Below are positions 8,011 through 17,709 of a stretch of 64,000 nt of DNA, in pieces. The notes under the pieces are model-generated. The model ran no database searches. It was not told the DNA's origin and worked only from the letters and a program-made list of their open reading frames with translations. Within the stretch, counting starts at the first letter, position 1. Each line of letters begins with the position of its first letter. Where the stretch lies: the NCBI GenBank assembly GCA_023663725.1, contig JAMPGX010000013.1:1-64000 (forward strand), read 5' to 3'. The DNA is from a bacterium. Lineage in GTDB: Bacteria > Bacillota > Clostridia > Lachnospirales > Lachnospiraceae. The translations under genes and the position numbers were made by a program.

Positions 8011-9783
8011 ATGAGTACACAGGCAACCGCAAAAAAGGGACTGCTGGCAAATGCATTCAGCAGCTCGAAATGGGATTCCCGTATTAAGTCCCAGAACACC
8101 ACCCGCAAGGAGCTATGGCTGGGCTATGTCCTGGGCATATGGGGCATGGCGATGACAAGCTCCATTGTAAACAGCTATTTCAACCAGTATCTCACGGATG
8201 TCATCGGTTTTGACTCCAGCAAGGGCGCATGGATCGCATCTTTTATGGTGCTGTTCCCGGTGCTGAGCAAGCTCATTGACGCGGTGACGAATCTGGTCAT
8301 GGCCAAGGTGATAGACTCTACCACCTGTAGGCAGGGCAAGGTGCGCCCCTGGCTCCTGATTTCTACGCCCTTTGTATTTGTCAGTGTGATCCTCCTGTTC
8401 TGGATGCCTTTTACACAGCCCGTGCATCAGGCCATATGGATCATGGTGGCGTTCAATCTCTATTACAGCGTTTCCTTTACCATGTGGAATATGGCGAAGG
8501 AGCTGACCGCCCCGGTTTCCACAAGGAATGTGAACCAGCGCAAGAACCTGGCGGTGGCGGCAAGGATCGTGGTCAATGTGGGAACGGGTCTGGTCTCCAT
8601 CCTCTTCCCCATGATCCTGGCGTCAGTCTGTAAAATGGTTCATGGCAACAATGCCCAGGGATATCTCCTGAGCATGTCCATTATGGCGTTGATCGGCGTA
8701 TGTACCACATTTGTGCAGTATTTCTATACAAGAGAGCGTGTCACGGAAGAGCGCCGCAATCAGAGCGGAGCCGCAAAAGAGGGGGAGAACGCAGGGGAGA
8801 TCCACAAGGAAGAAGGCATGTGGGTCCAGCTGAAAGCCTGCCTGAAAAGCAAATACTGGATTTTGCTGGTGATTATCTTCCTGCTCACGGAAATTATGAC
8901 GCAGATTCGGAATATTTCGCTGATTTACTATTCGGGCTGGGTGGTAAACGGAAACGCATACGGCAATGTGGGGGCGATTCAGGCCAAGTTCCAGATGATC
9001 GCTTTATCGCCCATGGGCCCCGGCATCCTGCTGATGCTGCCGCTGACAAAGAAATTCGGCCGGACAAAGACCATATGGACGACTTCGATTCTGACGATCA
9101 TAGGTTCGATCACAGCGTTTTTGAGCGCCGGCCACGGCACCATGATCTATGCGGGCACGGCCCTGTCAGCCATCGGTAATATCTCTTTCAGCTATATGAT
9201 GCTGTCCTTTATGGGAGATGTGATCGATCAGGTAGAGTGGAAGACAAAGGTTCGTGCGGACGGTATTACCGGCGGCTTTGTCAGCGCGGTGATGATGTTC
9301 GCCGTGGGTATCGCGCAGGGAATCTTCAATCTGGGTCTGATGGTCAGCGGCTATATGCAGCCCCAGCAGATTGGCATGGACGGAGATATCGCCCTATATG
9401 CAGATCAGGCGGCGTCCGCCACAAACTGGATCAATATGGCTTATCAGGGCAGCTATATTATTATCGGTCTGCTGGTATTCTTCATATTCTGCTTTGTGTT
9501 TGAACTGGAAAAGGATATGCCGCAGATTTCTAAAGAGTTGCAGGAGCGCCATGTGGCAGAGTGCAAGGCCAGGGGAATCGAGTACATACCCGCAGATGAG
9601 CTGGAGCGCCGGGAGCGGGAAGAGGCCGACCGCATGGAGGAAGAGATCCGGGTGAAAGAGCTGAGAGAGAAGTGTGCGAAGAGAGGACTGGATTTTGAAG
9701 AGGAGAACCGGAAAGCTCTTGAGAAAATAGCGGCTAAAAAGGCGAAAGCAGAGGCAAAGGCCCGGAAAAAGGCCGGAAAATAG
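8011..9783 (+). CDS. GPH-family glycoside:cation symporter with charged C-terminal tail
   Basis: 590 residues. Residues about 25-500 carry some 12 hydrophobic segments of the glycoside-pentoside-hexuronide:cation symporter family (MelB/XynB-like); the ISTPFVFVSVILLFWMPF region and MAKELTAPVSTRNVNQR are typical. It should import di- or oligosaccharides with Na+ or H+. The last 90 residues are a soluble, strongly charged helical tail rich in Glu, Arg, Lys and Ala, longer than in the basic family. The start has GGAGG 8 bases upstream. The gene leads a run of three glycosidase genes spaced 19-80 bases apart. Confidence 0.9.
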   Translation: MSTQATAKKGLLANAFSSSKWDSRIKSQNTTRKELWLGYVLGIWGMAMTSSIVNSYFNQYLTDVIGFDSSKGAWIASFMVLFPVLSKLIDAVTNLVMAKVIDSTTCRQGKVRPWLLISTPFVFVSVILLFWMPFTQPVHQAIWIMVAFNLYYSVSFTMWNMAKELTAPVSTRNVNQRKNLAVAARIVVNVGTGLVSILFPMILASVCKMVHGNNAQGYLLSMSIMALIGVCTTFVQYFYTRERVTEERRNQSGAAKEGENAGEIHKEEGMWVQLKACLKSKYWILLVIIFLLTEIMTQIRNISLIYYSGWVVNGNAYGNVGAIQAKFQMIALSPMGPGILLMLPLTKKFGRTKTIWTTSILTIIGSITAFLSAGHGTMIYAGTALSAIGNISFSYMMLSFMGDVIDQVEWKTKVRADGITGGFVSAVMMFAVGIAQGIFNLGLMVSGYMQPQQIGMDGDIALYADQAASATNWINMAYQGSYIIIGLLVFFIFCFVFELEKDMPQISKELQERHVAECKARGIEYIPADELERREREEADRMEEEIRVKELREKCAKRGLDFEEENRKALEKIAAKKAKAEAKARKKAGK

Positions 9784-9823
9784 CGTGAGATCGAAATCAG
9801 TCTGAAAGAAACGGAGATTTCGT

Positions 9824-12034
9824 ATGAGAAAAGTAATAAATCTGAATGACAACTGGCGTTTTGAAAAAACTTCCCAGGTTCCGGCAGCGATGCCGGACTG
9901 GGAGGCCGTGACGCTGCCCCATACCTGGAACGCGGAGGACGGGCAGGACGGCGGAAACGATTACTGGCGCGGAACGGCCATGTATTGCAGGCAGTTTGAC
10001 AGACCGCAGTCTGACGGCAGGGCCGTGCTGGAATTTCCCGGAGCGGCCATGACAGCCGATGTGTATGTAAACGGAAAGCATCTGGCGCACCATGAGGGCG
10101 GCTATTCCACGTTTCGCGTGGACGTCACCGGGGAGCTGCGGGAGGAAAATCTCCTCTGCGTGGCAGTGGATAACAGTGTGAACGATACTGTCTATCCGCA
10201 GAAAGCGGATTTTACCTTTTACGGAGGACTGTACCGGGGCGTGAAACTGATCCTGGTGCCGGAGGAGCATTTCGAGCTGATTAAGGACGGGACGCCGGGC
10301 ATAAAAATCACGCCGAAAGTGGAGGGAAGTCAGGCGGCGGTGACTTTGGAGACCTGGCAGACAGGCGGGGAAACGGTGCGCTTTACCGTCATGGGAGACG
10401 GCCGTGTATATACGGCGGAAACAGCGGTAGCGGGCGGTTATGCAAAGGCGCAGATCCTTATTCCCCAGGCACATTTATGGGACGGCGTCAAAGACCCGTT
10501 TCTGTACTGGGTGAAAGCGGAACTGCTCTGCGGCGGCAGCGTCAAAGACGAGATCGGCAGCAGAATGGGCTGCCGGACATTCGGTTTTGATCCGGAGAGA
10601 GGTTTTCTGCTAAACGGCAGGGAATATCCCCTGCGGGGCGTGTCCAGGCACCAGGACCGCAAAGGGGCGGGCAACGCGCTCACGGAAGAAATGCATCGGG
10701 AGGACATGGATATCATAAGGGAGATCGGCGCCAATACCGTCCGACTGGCCCACTATCAGCATGCCGGAGAATTCTATGATCTGGCGGACGAAAACGGCAT
10801 GGTGGTGTGGGCGGAGATCCCCTATATCACGGCCCATATGGAGGGAGGAAGGGAAAACACCCTGACCCAGATGCGAGAGCTGGTCACCCAGTGCTACAAT
10901 CATCCCTCTATTGTCTGCTGGGGACTGTCCAACGAGATTACCGCAGGCGGCAGCGTCACGGAGGATATGCTGGAAAATCACAGGCTGTTAAATGATCTGT
11001 GTCATAAAATGGATCCTGTCCGCCCCACTACCATGGCTCATGCGTTCATGCTGGAGACAGACAGCCCCATGACGGAGATTGCGGATCTGAACAGCTACAA
11101 TCTGTATTTTGGCTGGTATCTGGGAGAGCTGGAGCAAAACGGGAGCTTTTTCGACGAATATCATACAAAGTTCCCGGAGCGCATCATCGGATTTTCGGAG
11201 TACGGCGCGGATGCCAATCCCCGGTATCAGGCAGAGTGTCCGGAGAAAGGCGATTACACGGAGGGCTATCAGTGCGTTTACCATGAGCATGTTTTGCAAT
11301 GTATTGAACAGCGCCCCTATCTGTGGGCGACCCATGTGTGGAACCTGTTTGATTTTGCCGCGGACGGCAGGGACGAGGGCGGAAAACACGGGGAGAATCA
11401 GAAAGGTCTGGTGACCTTTGACCGGAAACTTAAGAAAGACGCTTTCTATCTGTATAAGGCGGCCTGGAGCAGCGAGCCTTTCGTGCATCTGTGCGGAAAG
11501 CGCTATGTGAACAGGGAACAGGCAGAAACCGTGGTGAAAGTCTATTCCAACCAGCCGCAGGTGACACTGTCTGTGGACGGCAGGGAATGCGGGACGCAGA
11601 CGGGGAGCAGAATATTTGAATTTACAGTCACAATAAGCGGAGAACATGAGATCACTGCCGAGGCAGGCGGGCTGAAGGATACCATGGTGGTACGAAAGGC
11701 GGAAAAGGCCGACCCGCAGTACAGTATGCTGGAAAAAGAGGCGGTGGTGAACTGGTTTGACGCCGATACTTTTAAGCCGGACTGTTTTTCCATCAGGGAC
11801 ACAATGGGAACGCTGATGCAGAACCCGAGATCGGCGGCAATCGTAGGGAGAATGATGGAGGCGGCGAGGGCGTCCCGGGGAGAGGTGGCCCAGGCTGCCG
11901 CCGGCAATGCCAATCTGGAAAAGATGATGGCGGGCATGACGCTGGAAAATCTCTTAAAGATGGCAGGACCCGCCATCAAGCCGGAGCAGGTTACGGCGCT
12001 GAACCAGGCGCTGCAGGAGATCAAGAAACGGTAA
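9824..12034 (+). CDS. Glycoside hydrolase family 2 (beta-galactosidase/glucuronidase type) with helical C-terminal module
   Basis: 736 residues without a signal peptide, so cytoplasmic. Order: GH2 sugar-binding jelly roll (1-150), immunoglobulin-like domain (150-265), TIM barrel (265-560). The acid/base is the Glu of CWGLSNEI (about residue 370) and the nucleophile the Glu of IIGFSEYGADA (about residue 457). It should remove beta-linked galactosyl or uronyl units from imported oligosaccharides; exact specificity cannot be fixed. After residue 640 comes a helical segment (MAGMTLENLLKMAG, then VTALNQALQEIKK) that resembles the N-terminus of the GH43 protein two genes downstream. Second gene of the operon. 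Confidence 0.92.
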   Translation: MRKVINLNDNWRFEKTSQVPAAMPDWEAVTLPHTWNAEDGQDGGNDYWRGTAMYCRQFDRPQSDGRAVLEFPGAAMTADVYVNGKHLAHHEGGYSTFRVDVTGELREENLLCVAVDNSVNDTVYPQKADFTFYGGLYRGVKLILVPEEHFELIKDGTPGIKITPKVEGSQAAVTLETWQTGGETVRFTVMGDGRVYTAETAVAGGYAKAQILIPQAHLWDGVKDPFLYWVKAELLCGGSVKDEIGSRMGCRTFGFDPERGFLLNGREYPLRGVSRHQDRKGAGNALTEEMHREDMDIIREIGANTVRLAHYQHAGEFYDLADENGMVVWAEIPYITAHMEGGRENTLTQMRELVTQCYNHPSIVCWGLSNEITAGGSVTEDMLENHRLLNDLCHKMDPVRPTTMAHAFMLETDSPMTEIADLNSYNLYFGWYLGELEQNGSFFDEYHTKFPERIIGFSEYGADANPRYQAECPEKGDYTEGYQCVYHEHVLQCIEQRPYLWATHVWNLFDFAADGRDEGGKHGENQKGLVTFDRKLKKDAFYLYKAAWSSEPFVHLCGKRYVNREQAETVVKVYSNQPQVTLSVDGRECGTQTGSRIFEFTVTISGEHEITAEAGGLKDTMVVRKAEKADPQYSMLEKEAVVNWFDADTFKPDCFSIRDTMGTLMQNPRSAAIVGRMMEAARASRGEVAQAAAGNANLEKMMAGMTLENLLKMAGPAIKPEQVTALNQALQEIKKR

Positions 12035-12053
12035 AATCAGGAAAGGAAACCGT

Positions 12054-14546
12054 ATGAAAACTGTTTTAAAAGGAAGTCTGTCGAAAGAAGTCTCCGCGCT
12101 GGAGAAAAAGAACCGGGCGCTGGCCAGGAAGGCAGCCGCGGAGGGATTCGTTCTTCTGGAAAACGACGGGACACTGCCGTTAAAAGAAAAAAAGATTGCT
12201 CTTTATGGCTCAGGAGCGCGCATGACCGTCAAAGGCGGCACAGGCTCAGGCGCTGTGAGGGAGCGCTACAGCGTGACCATTGCGGAAGGCCTGGAGGCCG
12301 CCGGTTATGAGATCACTACAAAGAACTGGCTGGACCGTTTCGACGCATTTTATGCGGATGCCTATGAGAGCTACCGGCAGGAGCAGGAAAAGAGAGTGGA
12401 GGGAATCCGGGAATTTTACAGGATTCTGGGCATGATTCCCCCTTTCGAGCATCCCACGGGGATTCCGGTGACCGGGAGAGACGTGGAGGAATCCGCCTGC
12501 GACACAGCCGTTTACGTGTTGGCGAGACAGGCGGGAGAGGGTAACGACAGGGAGGATAAGCAGGGGGATTACCGCCTGGATGATGTGGAGCGGGAGAATC
12601 TGGAGACAGTGTCCAAAGCTTATCCCAATCTGGTGGTGGTGATCAATGCGGGCGGCGTTATAGACGTATCCTTTCTGGATACCCTCCATGTCAGCGCGCT
12701 GGTGTATTTTGTGCAGGGGGGAGAGGAGGGCGGAAACGCGTTGGCGGACGTGCTCTCGGGGAAGGTGAATTTCTCGGGAAAACTGGCGACGTCCTGGGCT
12801 TATCGGTTTGAGGATCTGCCTTCAAACACCACCTATTCCTATCTGGGGAAAGACAAGTACAATCAGGAATATAACGAAGGGATTTATGTGGGCTACCGTT
12901 TTTTCGATACTTTCGGAGCAAAACCCAGATATGCTTTCGGCTATGGCCTCAGTTACACTGCCTTTGCCCTTGAATGCAGGACGGCGATTGTGGAAAAGGG
13001 CGCGGTAAAAGTATGCGTAAATATCAGAAATACAGGCAGGGTATCCGGCAGGGAGGCGGTTCAGTTATATGCGTCCGTTCCGTTTGGCTCGGGGGCGGAG
13101 TGGCAGCGCCTGGTTGCTTTTGCGAAGACCGGAGAACTAAAGCCCGGCGAGACACAGGAAATCACACTCCATGTCCCGATGAAAGAGCTGGCCTGTTATG
13201 ACGAAAGCCGGGCGGCCTGGATACTGCGAAACGGCACGTATCTTTTGCGGCTGGGAAATGCCTCAGACCTAAACCGGCCGGTGGCGGCGCTGACGCTGAG
13301 GGAAGAGGCCGTTCTGGAACAGTGCGAGAATATCTGTCCGCCCCGGCACGCAATCGAAGAGATACAGCCGCCGAAACGACAGGAAGAGGAAGTGGGAGGC
13401 ATTCCGGTACTGGAGCTGGACGAATATCTTCCGGAGACGGTCACGCACCGGTACAGCGTCCCGGAGGCGGAGGATCCCCTTGCGGATATAATGACGGCGC
13501 GGCAGTTGGCGCGGCTGACGGTGGGGGCCGGAACCTCCGCGAAGAACCTGCAGGCGGAGGCTATGGGGGCCTCCGGCTCCACCACCCAGAAGCTGTATGA
13601 GGAGCTGGGCATTCCCAATGTCATATTGGCGGACGGCCCCGCAGGACTGAATCTGACAAGTCAGGTGGTGGAATTGCCGGACGGCAGCACAAAGGCGGCG
13701 AGAGTTCCGGAAACCCTGGAAGCTTATAAGCGGTATCTCTTCGGTTTCAGCCGCGTTGCGCTGACGAGCCAGATGGCGGAGCCCTCGGAGGGCGCCGTCC
13801 ATTACCAGTATGCCACCGCATGGCCCTGCTCCCAGCTTTTGGCGCAGACCTTTGACACGAAACTTATGGAAGAAATAGGAGACTGCGTGGGGGCGGAAAT
13901 GGAGGCTTTCGGCGTTACCGTATGGCTGGCGCCGGGAATGAATATTCACCGCAATCCCCTCTGCGGGCGCACCTTTGAGTATTACTCGGAAGACCCCCTT
14001 GTCTCCGGAAAGATGGCGGCGGCTGTAGTACGGGGGGTTCAGAGGCACCCCGGAAAGGGCATGAGCGTGAAACACTTTGCGGCAAACAGCTGCGAGCTGG
14101 AGCGGAACATGTCCTCCTCCAATATGACGGAGCGCACCCTGCGGGAGCTGTATCTGAAAGGATTTGAGATTGCGGTAAAAGAGTCGGCGCCTATGACGGT
14201 GATGGCTGCCTATAATAAAATCAACGGCGTTTACTGTACGAACAGTTACGACCTGCTTGTGAAAGTGCTGCGGAATGAATGGGGCTTTGAAGGGCTGGTG
14301 ATGTCGGACTGGGACGCCATGAAAGCAGAGCGCGAGGACTGTACCAAACCGGCCAGCGGAGATGTGCAGAAGGCCCACGCCGCCCAGTGCGACCTGGTGA
14401 TGCCAGGCAGGGAGGATCAGGTGGAAGCTCTTCTTGCGGGCCTTGAGAGCGGTGCGGTAAAAGTAGAAGATCTGAGACGCAGCGGCGCCCGCATTCTGAA
14501 AATGATCCGCAAAAATACGGTAGTTGGACTGGGAGAGCGGAGATAA
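12054..14546 (+). CDS. Glycoside hydrolase family 3 beta-glycosidase with permuted domain order
   Basis: 830 residues, no signal peptide. The domains run in reverse of the usual GH3 order: first the alpha/beta sandwich (AAAEGFVLLENDGTLPL, residues 25-240), then a fibronectin III-like domain (about 300-400), then the TIM barrel (about 475-830). The barrel carries the KH motif of VKHFAANS and the nucleophile Asp in GLVMSDWDAM (about residue 752). This inverted layout is known from Ruminococcus albus and Butyrivibrio beta-glucosidases. It likely trims beta-glucosyl or beta-xylosyl ends of imported oligosaccharides. Start has AAAGGA upstream, 19 bases after the GH2 stop. Confidence 0.92.
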   Translation: MKTVLKGSLSKEVSALEKKNRALARKAAAEGFVLLENDGTLPLKEKKIALYGSGARMTVKGGTGSGAVRERYSVTIAEGLEAAGYEITTKNWLDRFDAFYADAYESYRQEQEKRVEGIREFYRILGMIPPFEHPTGIPVTGRDVEESACDTAVYVLARQAGEGNDREDKQGDYRLDDVERENLETVSKAYPNLVVVINAGGVIDVSFLDTLHVSALVYFVQGGEEGGNALADVLSGKVNFSGKLATSWAYRFEDLPSNTTYSYLGKDKYNQEYNEGIYVGYRFFDTFGAKPRYAFGYGLSYTAFALECRTAIVEKGAVKVCVNIRNTGRVSGREAVQLYASVPFGSGAEWQRLVAFAKTGELKPGETQEITLHVPMKELACYDESRAAWILRNGTYLLRLGNASDLNRPVAALTLREEAVLEQCENICPPRHAIEEIQPPKRQEEEVGGIPVLELDEYLPETVTHRYSVPEAEDPLADIMTARQLARLTVGAGTSAKNLQAEAMGASGSTTQKLYEELGIPNVILADGPAGLNLTSQVVELPDGSTKAARVPETLEAYKRYLFGFSRVALTSQMAEPSEGAVHYQYATAWPCSQLLAQTFDTKLMEEIGDCVGAEMEAFGVTVWLAPGMNIHRNPLCGRTFEYYSEDPLVSGKMAAAVVRGVQRHPGKGMSVKHFAANSCELERNMSSSNMTERTLRELYLKGFEIAVKESAPMTVMAAYNKINGVYCTNSYDLLVKVLRNEWGFEGLVMSDWDAMKAEREDCTKPASGDVQKAHAAQCDLVMPGREDQVEALLAGLESGAVKVEDLRRSGARILKMIRKNTVVGLGERR

Positions 14547-14614
14547 TCAGTCTGCGTCCGCACTGCAATCGCAGACTTGAAAGATATGAAAGCAGCGCAG
14601 AAATGGGGAGAGCG

Positions 14615-16012
14615 ATGATTTATAACATCAGCATGAAGATAGAGCATCTGCTGGAAAACGATAAGGCGGTGCAGATTCTGGAGCAGCATCTGCCGGGACT
14701 GTTGGAGAGGGCAAAGGCAAATGCGCAGGCAGTCAAGCTGTCGGTGGAACAGATGGTGCGCTATGCACGTCTGCCCCAGGCGGAAACCGTTCTTGAAAAG
14801 CTGGACGCGGCGCTCAGAGAACTGAACACACCGGGGAATGCCATCAGTCCCTCGGAGGTGAAACAGATTGCTTTCTTTCGGGAGATTGCAGAAAGGGAAG
14901 CGGAGAAGAAAGAAGAGATAAAAACTCCGCATACGCAGGATGCGATTTATCCGGGACAGCCCTGGCTGGATACGAAAGGGGAGCGCATCCAGGCCCACGG
15001 CGGGGCAGTGTATTATGAGGACGGCGTATATTACTGGTACGGTGAAAATAAAGAGTATACGGACGGGAAGAACGGTATCTGGACCTGGGGACTGAAGATT
15101 TACGCATCCAAAGACCTCTATAATTGGGAAGACAGGGGATATCTGATCCCGCCGGTGCCGGATGACCCGGACAACGCGCTGTTTCCCGCCAAACGGGTGG
15201 ATCGGCCTCACATCGTAAAGTGTGAAAAGACCGGAAAATATGTCTGCTGGATCAAGCTTTCGGGGCCGGAGGCCGCTTTCAGCATATGGCAGGCGGATAA
15301 ACTGACGGGCCCTTATGAAACGGTCGAAAATCTGTACAATCCGGGCGGACACAAGGCCGGGGACTTTGATCTGACGGTGGATACGGAGAGCCAAAAGGCT
15401 TATCTCTATTTTGACGCCGATCATACCTCCATGCTCTGTATGGAGCTTTCGGAGGACTATCTGCATGCGGAAAAAGAAGTGGGAAAGAGCTATCGGAACC
15501 TGATGCCGCCTTTTACCCGGGAGGCGCCGGCGCTGTTTGAAGCAGGCGGCAGAAAATATATGGTGACAAGCGGGATGACAGGCTATATTCCCAATAAGAG
15601 CGACGCGGCGGCAGCCGACGGCTGGGATAAGGAATTTATCAGCATCGGCAATCCTCATGTGGAAGACGATTCCCATGCGTCGTTCAACAGCCAGATTTCC
15701 AAAATCTTTAAGGTGGAGGGAAAAGAAAACTTCTTTATCGCCATGGCCGACCGCTGGGTTCCGTCCTACAGGGTGGACGCCAGGATTGCGGATCTGTTTA
15801 CCAGAGTCATTGCAAACAGATACGACCCGCAGAATTATCAGGCCACGGACGGGGAACGCCGGGAGATGTATGCCGCCAATGTACTGGAGGAGGCGGATAC
15901 TTCCGTCGCGGATTATGTGTGGCTGCCGATTCATATAGAAGAAGCCTCTGCGTCCTGTCCTCAGGGACGCGTGCGGATAGAATGGAAAGATAAATGGCGG
16001 GTGGAGGACTGA
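14615..16012 (+). CDS. GH43-family glycosidase (subfamily 24-like) with N-terminal helical module
   Basis: 465 residues from the ATG at 14615, which has GGGGAG 4 bases upstream; an in-frame ATG at 14603 lacks a ribosome binding site. Residues 1-85 are helical (IEHLLENDKAVQILEQHLPG, KLSVEQMVRYARLP). The five-bladed GH43 fold starts near residue 110 (HGGAVYYEDGVYYWYGENK) and includes DRPHIVK, DFDLTVD and REAPALFEAGGRKYM. The YYWYGE signature suggests exo-beta-1,3-galactanase-like subfamily 24, fitting arabinogalactan side chains, but this is inferred by eye. No signal peptide, so an intracellular enzyme. Last gene of the operon. Confidence 0.85.
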   Translation: MIYNISMKIEHLLENDKAVQILEQHLPGLLERAKANAQAVKLSVEQMVRYARLPQAETVLEKLDAALRELNTPGNAISPSEVKQIAFFREIAEREAEKKEEIKTPHTQDAIYPGQPWLDTKGERIQAHGGAVYYEDGVYYWYGENKEYTDGKNGIWTWGLKIYASKDLYNWEDRGYLIPPVPDDPDNALFPAKRVDRPHIVKCEKTGKYVCWIKLSGPEAAFSIWQADKLTGPYETVENLYNPGGHKAGDFDLTVDTESQKAYLYFDADHTSMLCMELSEDYLHAEKEVGKSYRNLMPPFTREAPALFEAGGRKYMVTSGMTGYIPNKSDAAAADGWDKEFISIGNPHVEDDSHASFNSQISKIFKVEGKENFFIAMADRWVPSYRVDARIADLFTRVIANRYDPQNYQATDGERREMYAANVLEEADTSVADYVWLPIHIEEASASCPQGRVRIEWKDKWRVED

Positions 16013-16019
16013 CATATTT

Positions 16020-16430
16020 ATGAATTTTCGGGACAGATGCGTCTCTGTATAGCCGGTCATCTGTGCCAATGTTTTCAGATCCAGTTATTTATAGATATGG
16101 GCTTTTATATATTCACAACACTGTCGTATTGTGGAGGAGCTTCAGGGGGTCTGCTGAATCTTGTAAACCCGCTCCACATAGTCCATGACCATATCATGAT
16201 TTAATGTGAGCAGTTCACCGATATTGGCGCACTGCTCCGCTTTTTTTCGGTATTCCGTACACAGTGAGAAAGAAATTTTCTGAGGGAGTCCGCCGTCTAC
16301 GGCAGTCCTGGAGACGAGAGTTAATAATACCAATTTTGCTCCGATATATAATGTGGACATATATTTATTCGTAATGGCAAAATTTTGACCCTTCGACAGA
16401 TCGTTAATATGGTATGATAAATGAAAAATC
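16020..16430 (-). pseudogene. AraC-family (YesN-like) regulator fossil
   Basis: Read on the minus strand, one frame gives residues homologous to the middle and first helix-turn-helix of the AraC protein at 6643: ITNKYMSTLYIGAKLVLLTL, LVSRTAVDGGLPQK, CCEYIKAHIYK, then LDLKTLAQMTGYTETHLSRKF. It is broken by an in-frame TGA after YKIQQTP and a TAA after AHIYK, lacks the second helix-turn-helix and the N-terminal half, and its upstream end overlaps the start of the glycerate kinase gene. It looks like the remnant of a regulator once facing the sugar locus. Confidence 0.8.
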
Positions 16431-16446
16431 AGACAGGAGACAGGCC

Positions 16447-17691
16447 ATGGATTTGAGGAAGGATGCCGATAGGATTATAAGCGCCGCATTGCGGGAAGTG
16501 ATGCCGGATGGGGCAGTGGTTCGGGCATTGACGGGTAAAAGCTTTGACAAGGGCAGGATATATCTGGTGGCGGCGGGAAAGGCGGCGTGGCAGATGGCGA
16601 AAACAGCCGCTGGAATTCTGGGAGACAGACTGCAGGCAGGGGTATGCGTGACAAAATATGGGCATGTAAAAGGTGATATACCGAAGGTTCGGTGTTTTGA
16701 AGCAGGACATCCCGTGCCGGACGAAAACTCCTTTGGAGGTACCCAGGCGGCGCTGGATCTGGTGAGCGATTTAATGTGGGAGGATACGGTCGTTTTCCTG
16801 TTATCAGGAGGAGGATCCGCCCTGTTTGAAAAACCTCTGATTCCCGGGCATGAACTTTCCGGTATTACGGAGCAGCTTCTGGCCTGCGGAGCGGACATCA
16901 CGGAGATGAACATCATACGCAAGCGCCTCTCCGCCGTAAAAGGGGGACGGTTCGCGAAAATATGCGCTCCCGCAAGGGTGTACAGTATCGTGTTAAGCGA
17001 TATCCTGGGGGATCCGCTGGATATGATCGCCTCTGGCCCCGCATACCCTGACAGCAGTACCTCCGCACAGGCTCTGGCAGTGGCGGATAAATACAGGTTG
17101 CGGCTCAGTGAGCGGGCGGCGGAATTGTTAAAGGAGGAGACGCCCAGAGAACTGGACAATGTGGAAACTGTCATTACGGGCAGCGTCAGAGAATTGTGTC
17201 AGAGGGCGGCGCGGGCCTGCGAGGAGCTTGGATATCGACCGTTGATTCTGACAGACAGGCTCTGCTGCGAGGCGCGGGAGGCGGGAAGTTTTCTGGCTTC
17301 TATTGCAAAAACCCATCAGGATTCAGAACAGAGTCTGGCTTTTCTGGCAGGGGGCGAGACCATTGTACACCTGTCCGGAACAGGGAAGGGCGGGCGGAAC
17401 CAGGAGTTGGCGCTTGCCGCTGCGGAGGGTATCTCCGGTCTGAGGGATACCGCTGTGTTCAGCATCGGAAGCGATGGGACGGACGGCCCCACGGATGCTG
17501 CCGGAGGGTATTGTGATGGAGATACAAAAGGATGCCTGAGGGACAAGGGAATCGATATTTACCAGGTGCTGCAGGACAACAATGCCTATGCTGCTCTGGA
17601 GAAAGCGGGCGGGCTGATCAAAACAGGGGCAACCGGCACGAATGTCAATGACGTTGCGATATTACTGATCAAGAGGAATGATTTAAAGTAA
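16447..17691 (+). CDS. Glycerate kinase, MOFRL type (glycerate 2-kinase family)
   Basis: 414 residues from the ATG at 16447, chosen for GGAG 8 bases upstream over an earlier ATG at 16414. N-terminal DUF4147-type domain with VVFLLSGGGSALFEKP and MNIIRKRLSAVKGGRF, and C-terminal MOFRL domain with GKGGRNQELALAAAEG and IGSDGTDGPTDAAGG. The family (TtuD/GckA/GLYCTK) phosphorylates D-glycerate with ATP, normally to 2-phosphoglycerate, feeding glycolysis. The length is right for a complete enzyme. A membrane protein follows after 18 bases. Confidence 0.92.
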   Translation: MDLRKDADRIISAALREVMPDGAVVRALTGKSFDKGRIYLVAAGKAAWQMAKTAAGILGDRLQAGVCVTKYGHVKGDIPKVRCFEAGHPVPDENSFGGTQAALDLVSDLMWEDTVVFLLSGGGSALFEKPLIPGHELSGITEQLLACGADITEMNIIRKRLSAVKGGRFAKICAPARVYSIVLSDILGDPLDMIASGPAYPDSSTSAQALAVADKYRLRLSERAAELLKEETPRELDNVETVITGSVRELCQRAARACEELGYRPLILTDRLCCEAREAGSFLASIAKTHQDSEQSLAFLAGGETIVHLSGTGKGGRNQELALAAAEGISGLRDTAVFSIGSDGTDGPTDAAGGYCDGDTKGCLRDKGIDIYQVLQDNNAYAALEKAGGLIKTGATGTNVNDVAILLIKRNDLK

Positions 17692-17709
17692 GATTCAGGA
17701 GGGCTGCAG

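Noticed and set aside
13269-14378. Long open frame on the minus strand opposite the GH3 gene (and similar ones opposite BlaR1, ABC and kinase genes)
   Set aside because: These are shadows of GC-rich coding sequence on the other strand; they lack ribosome binding sites and give implausible His/Arg/Pro/Gln-rich products.
6643-16012. Sus-type polysaccharide utilisation locus
   Set aside because: There are no SusC/SusD homologues; the transporter is a GPH symporter and the enzymes are cytoplasmic, so it is a Firmicutes-type locus.
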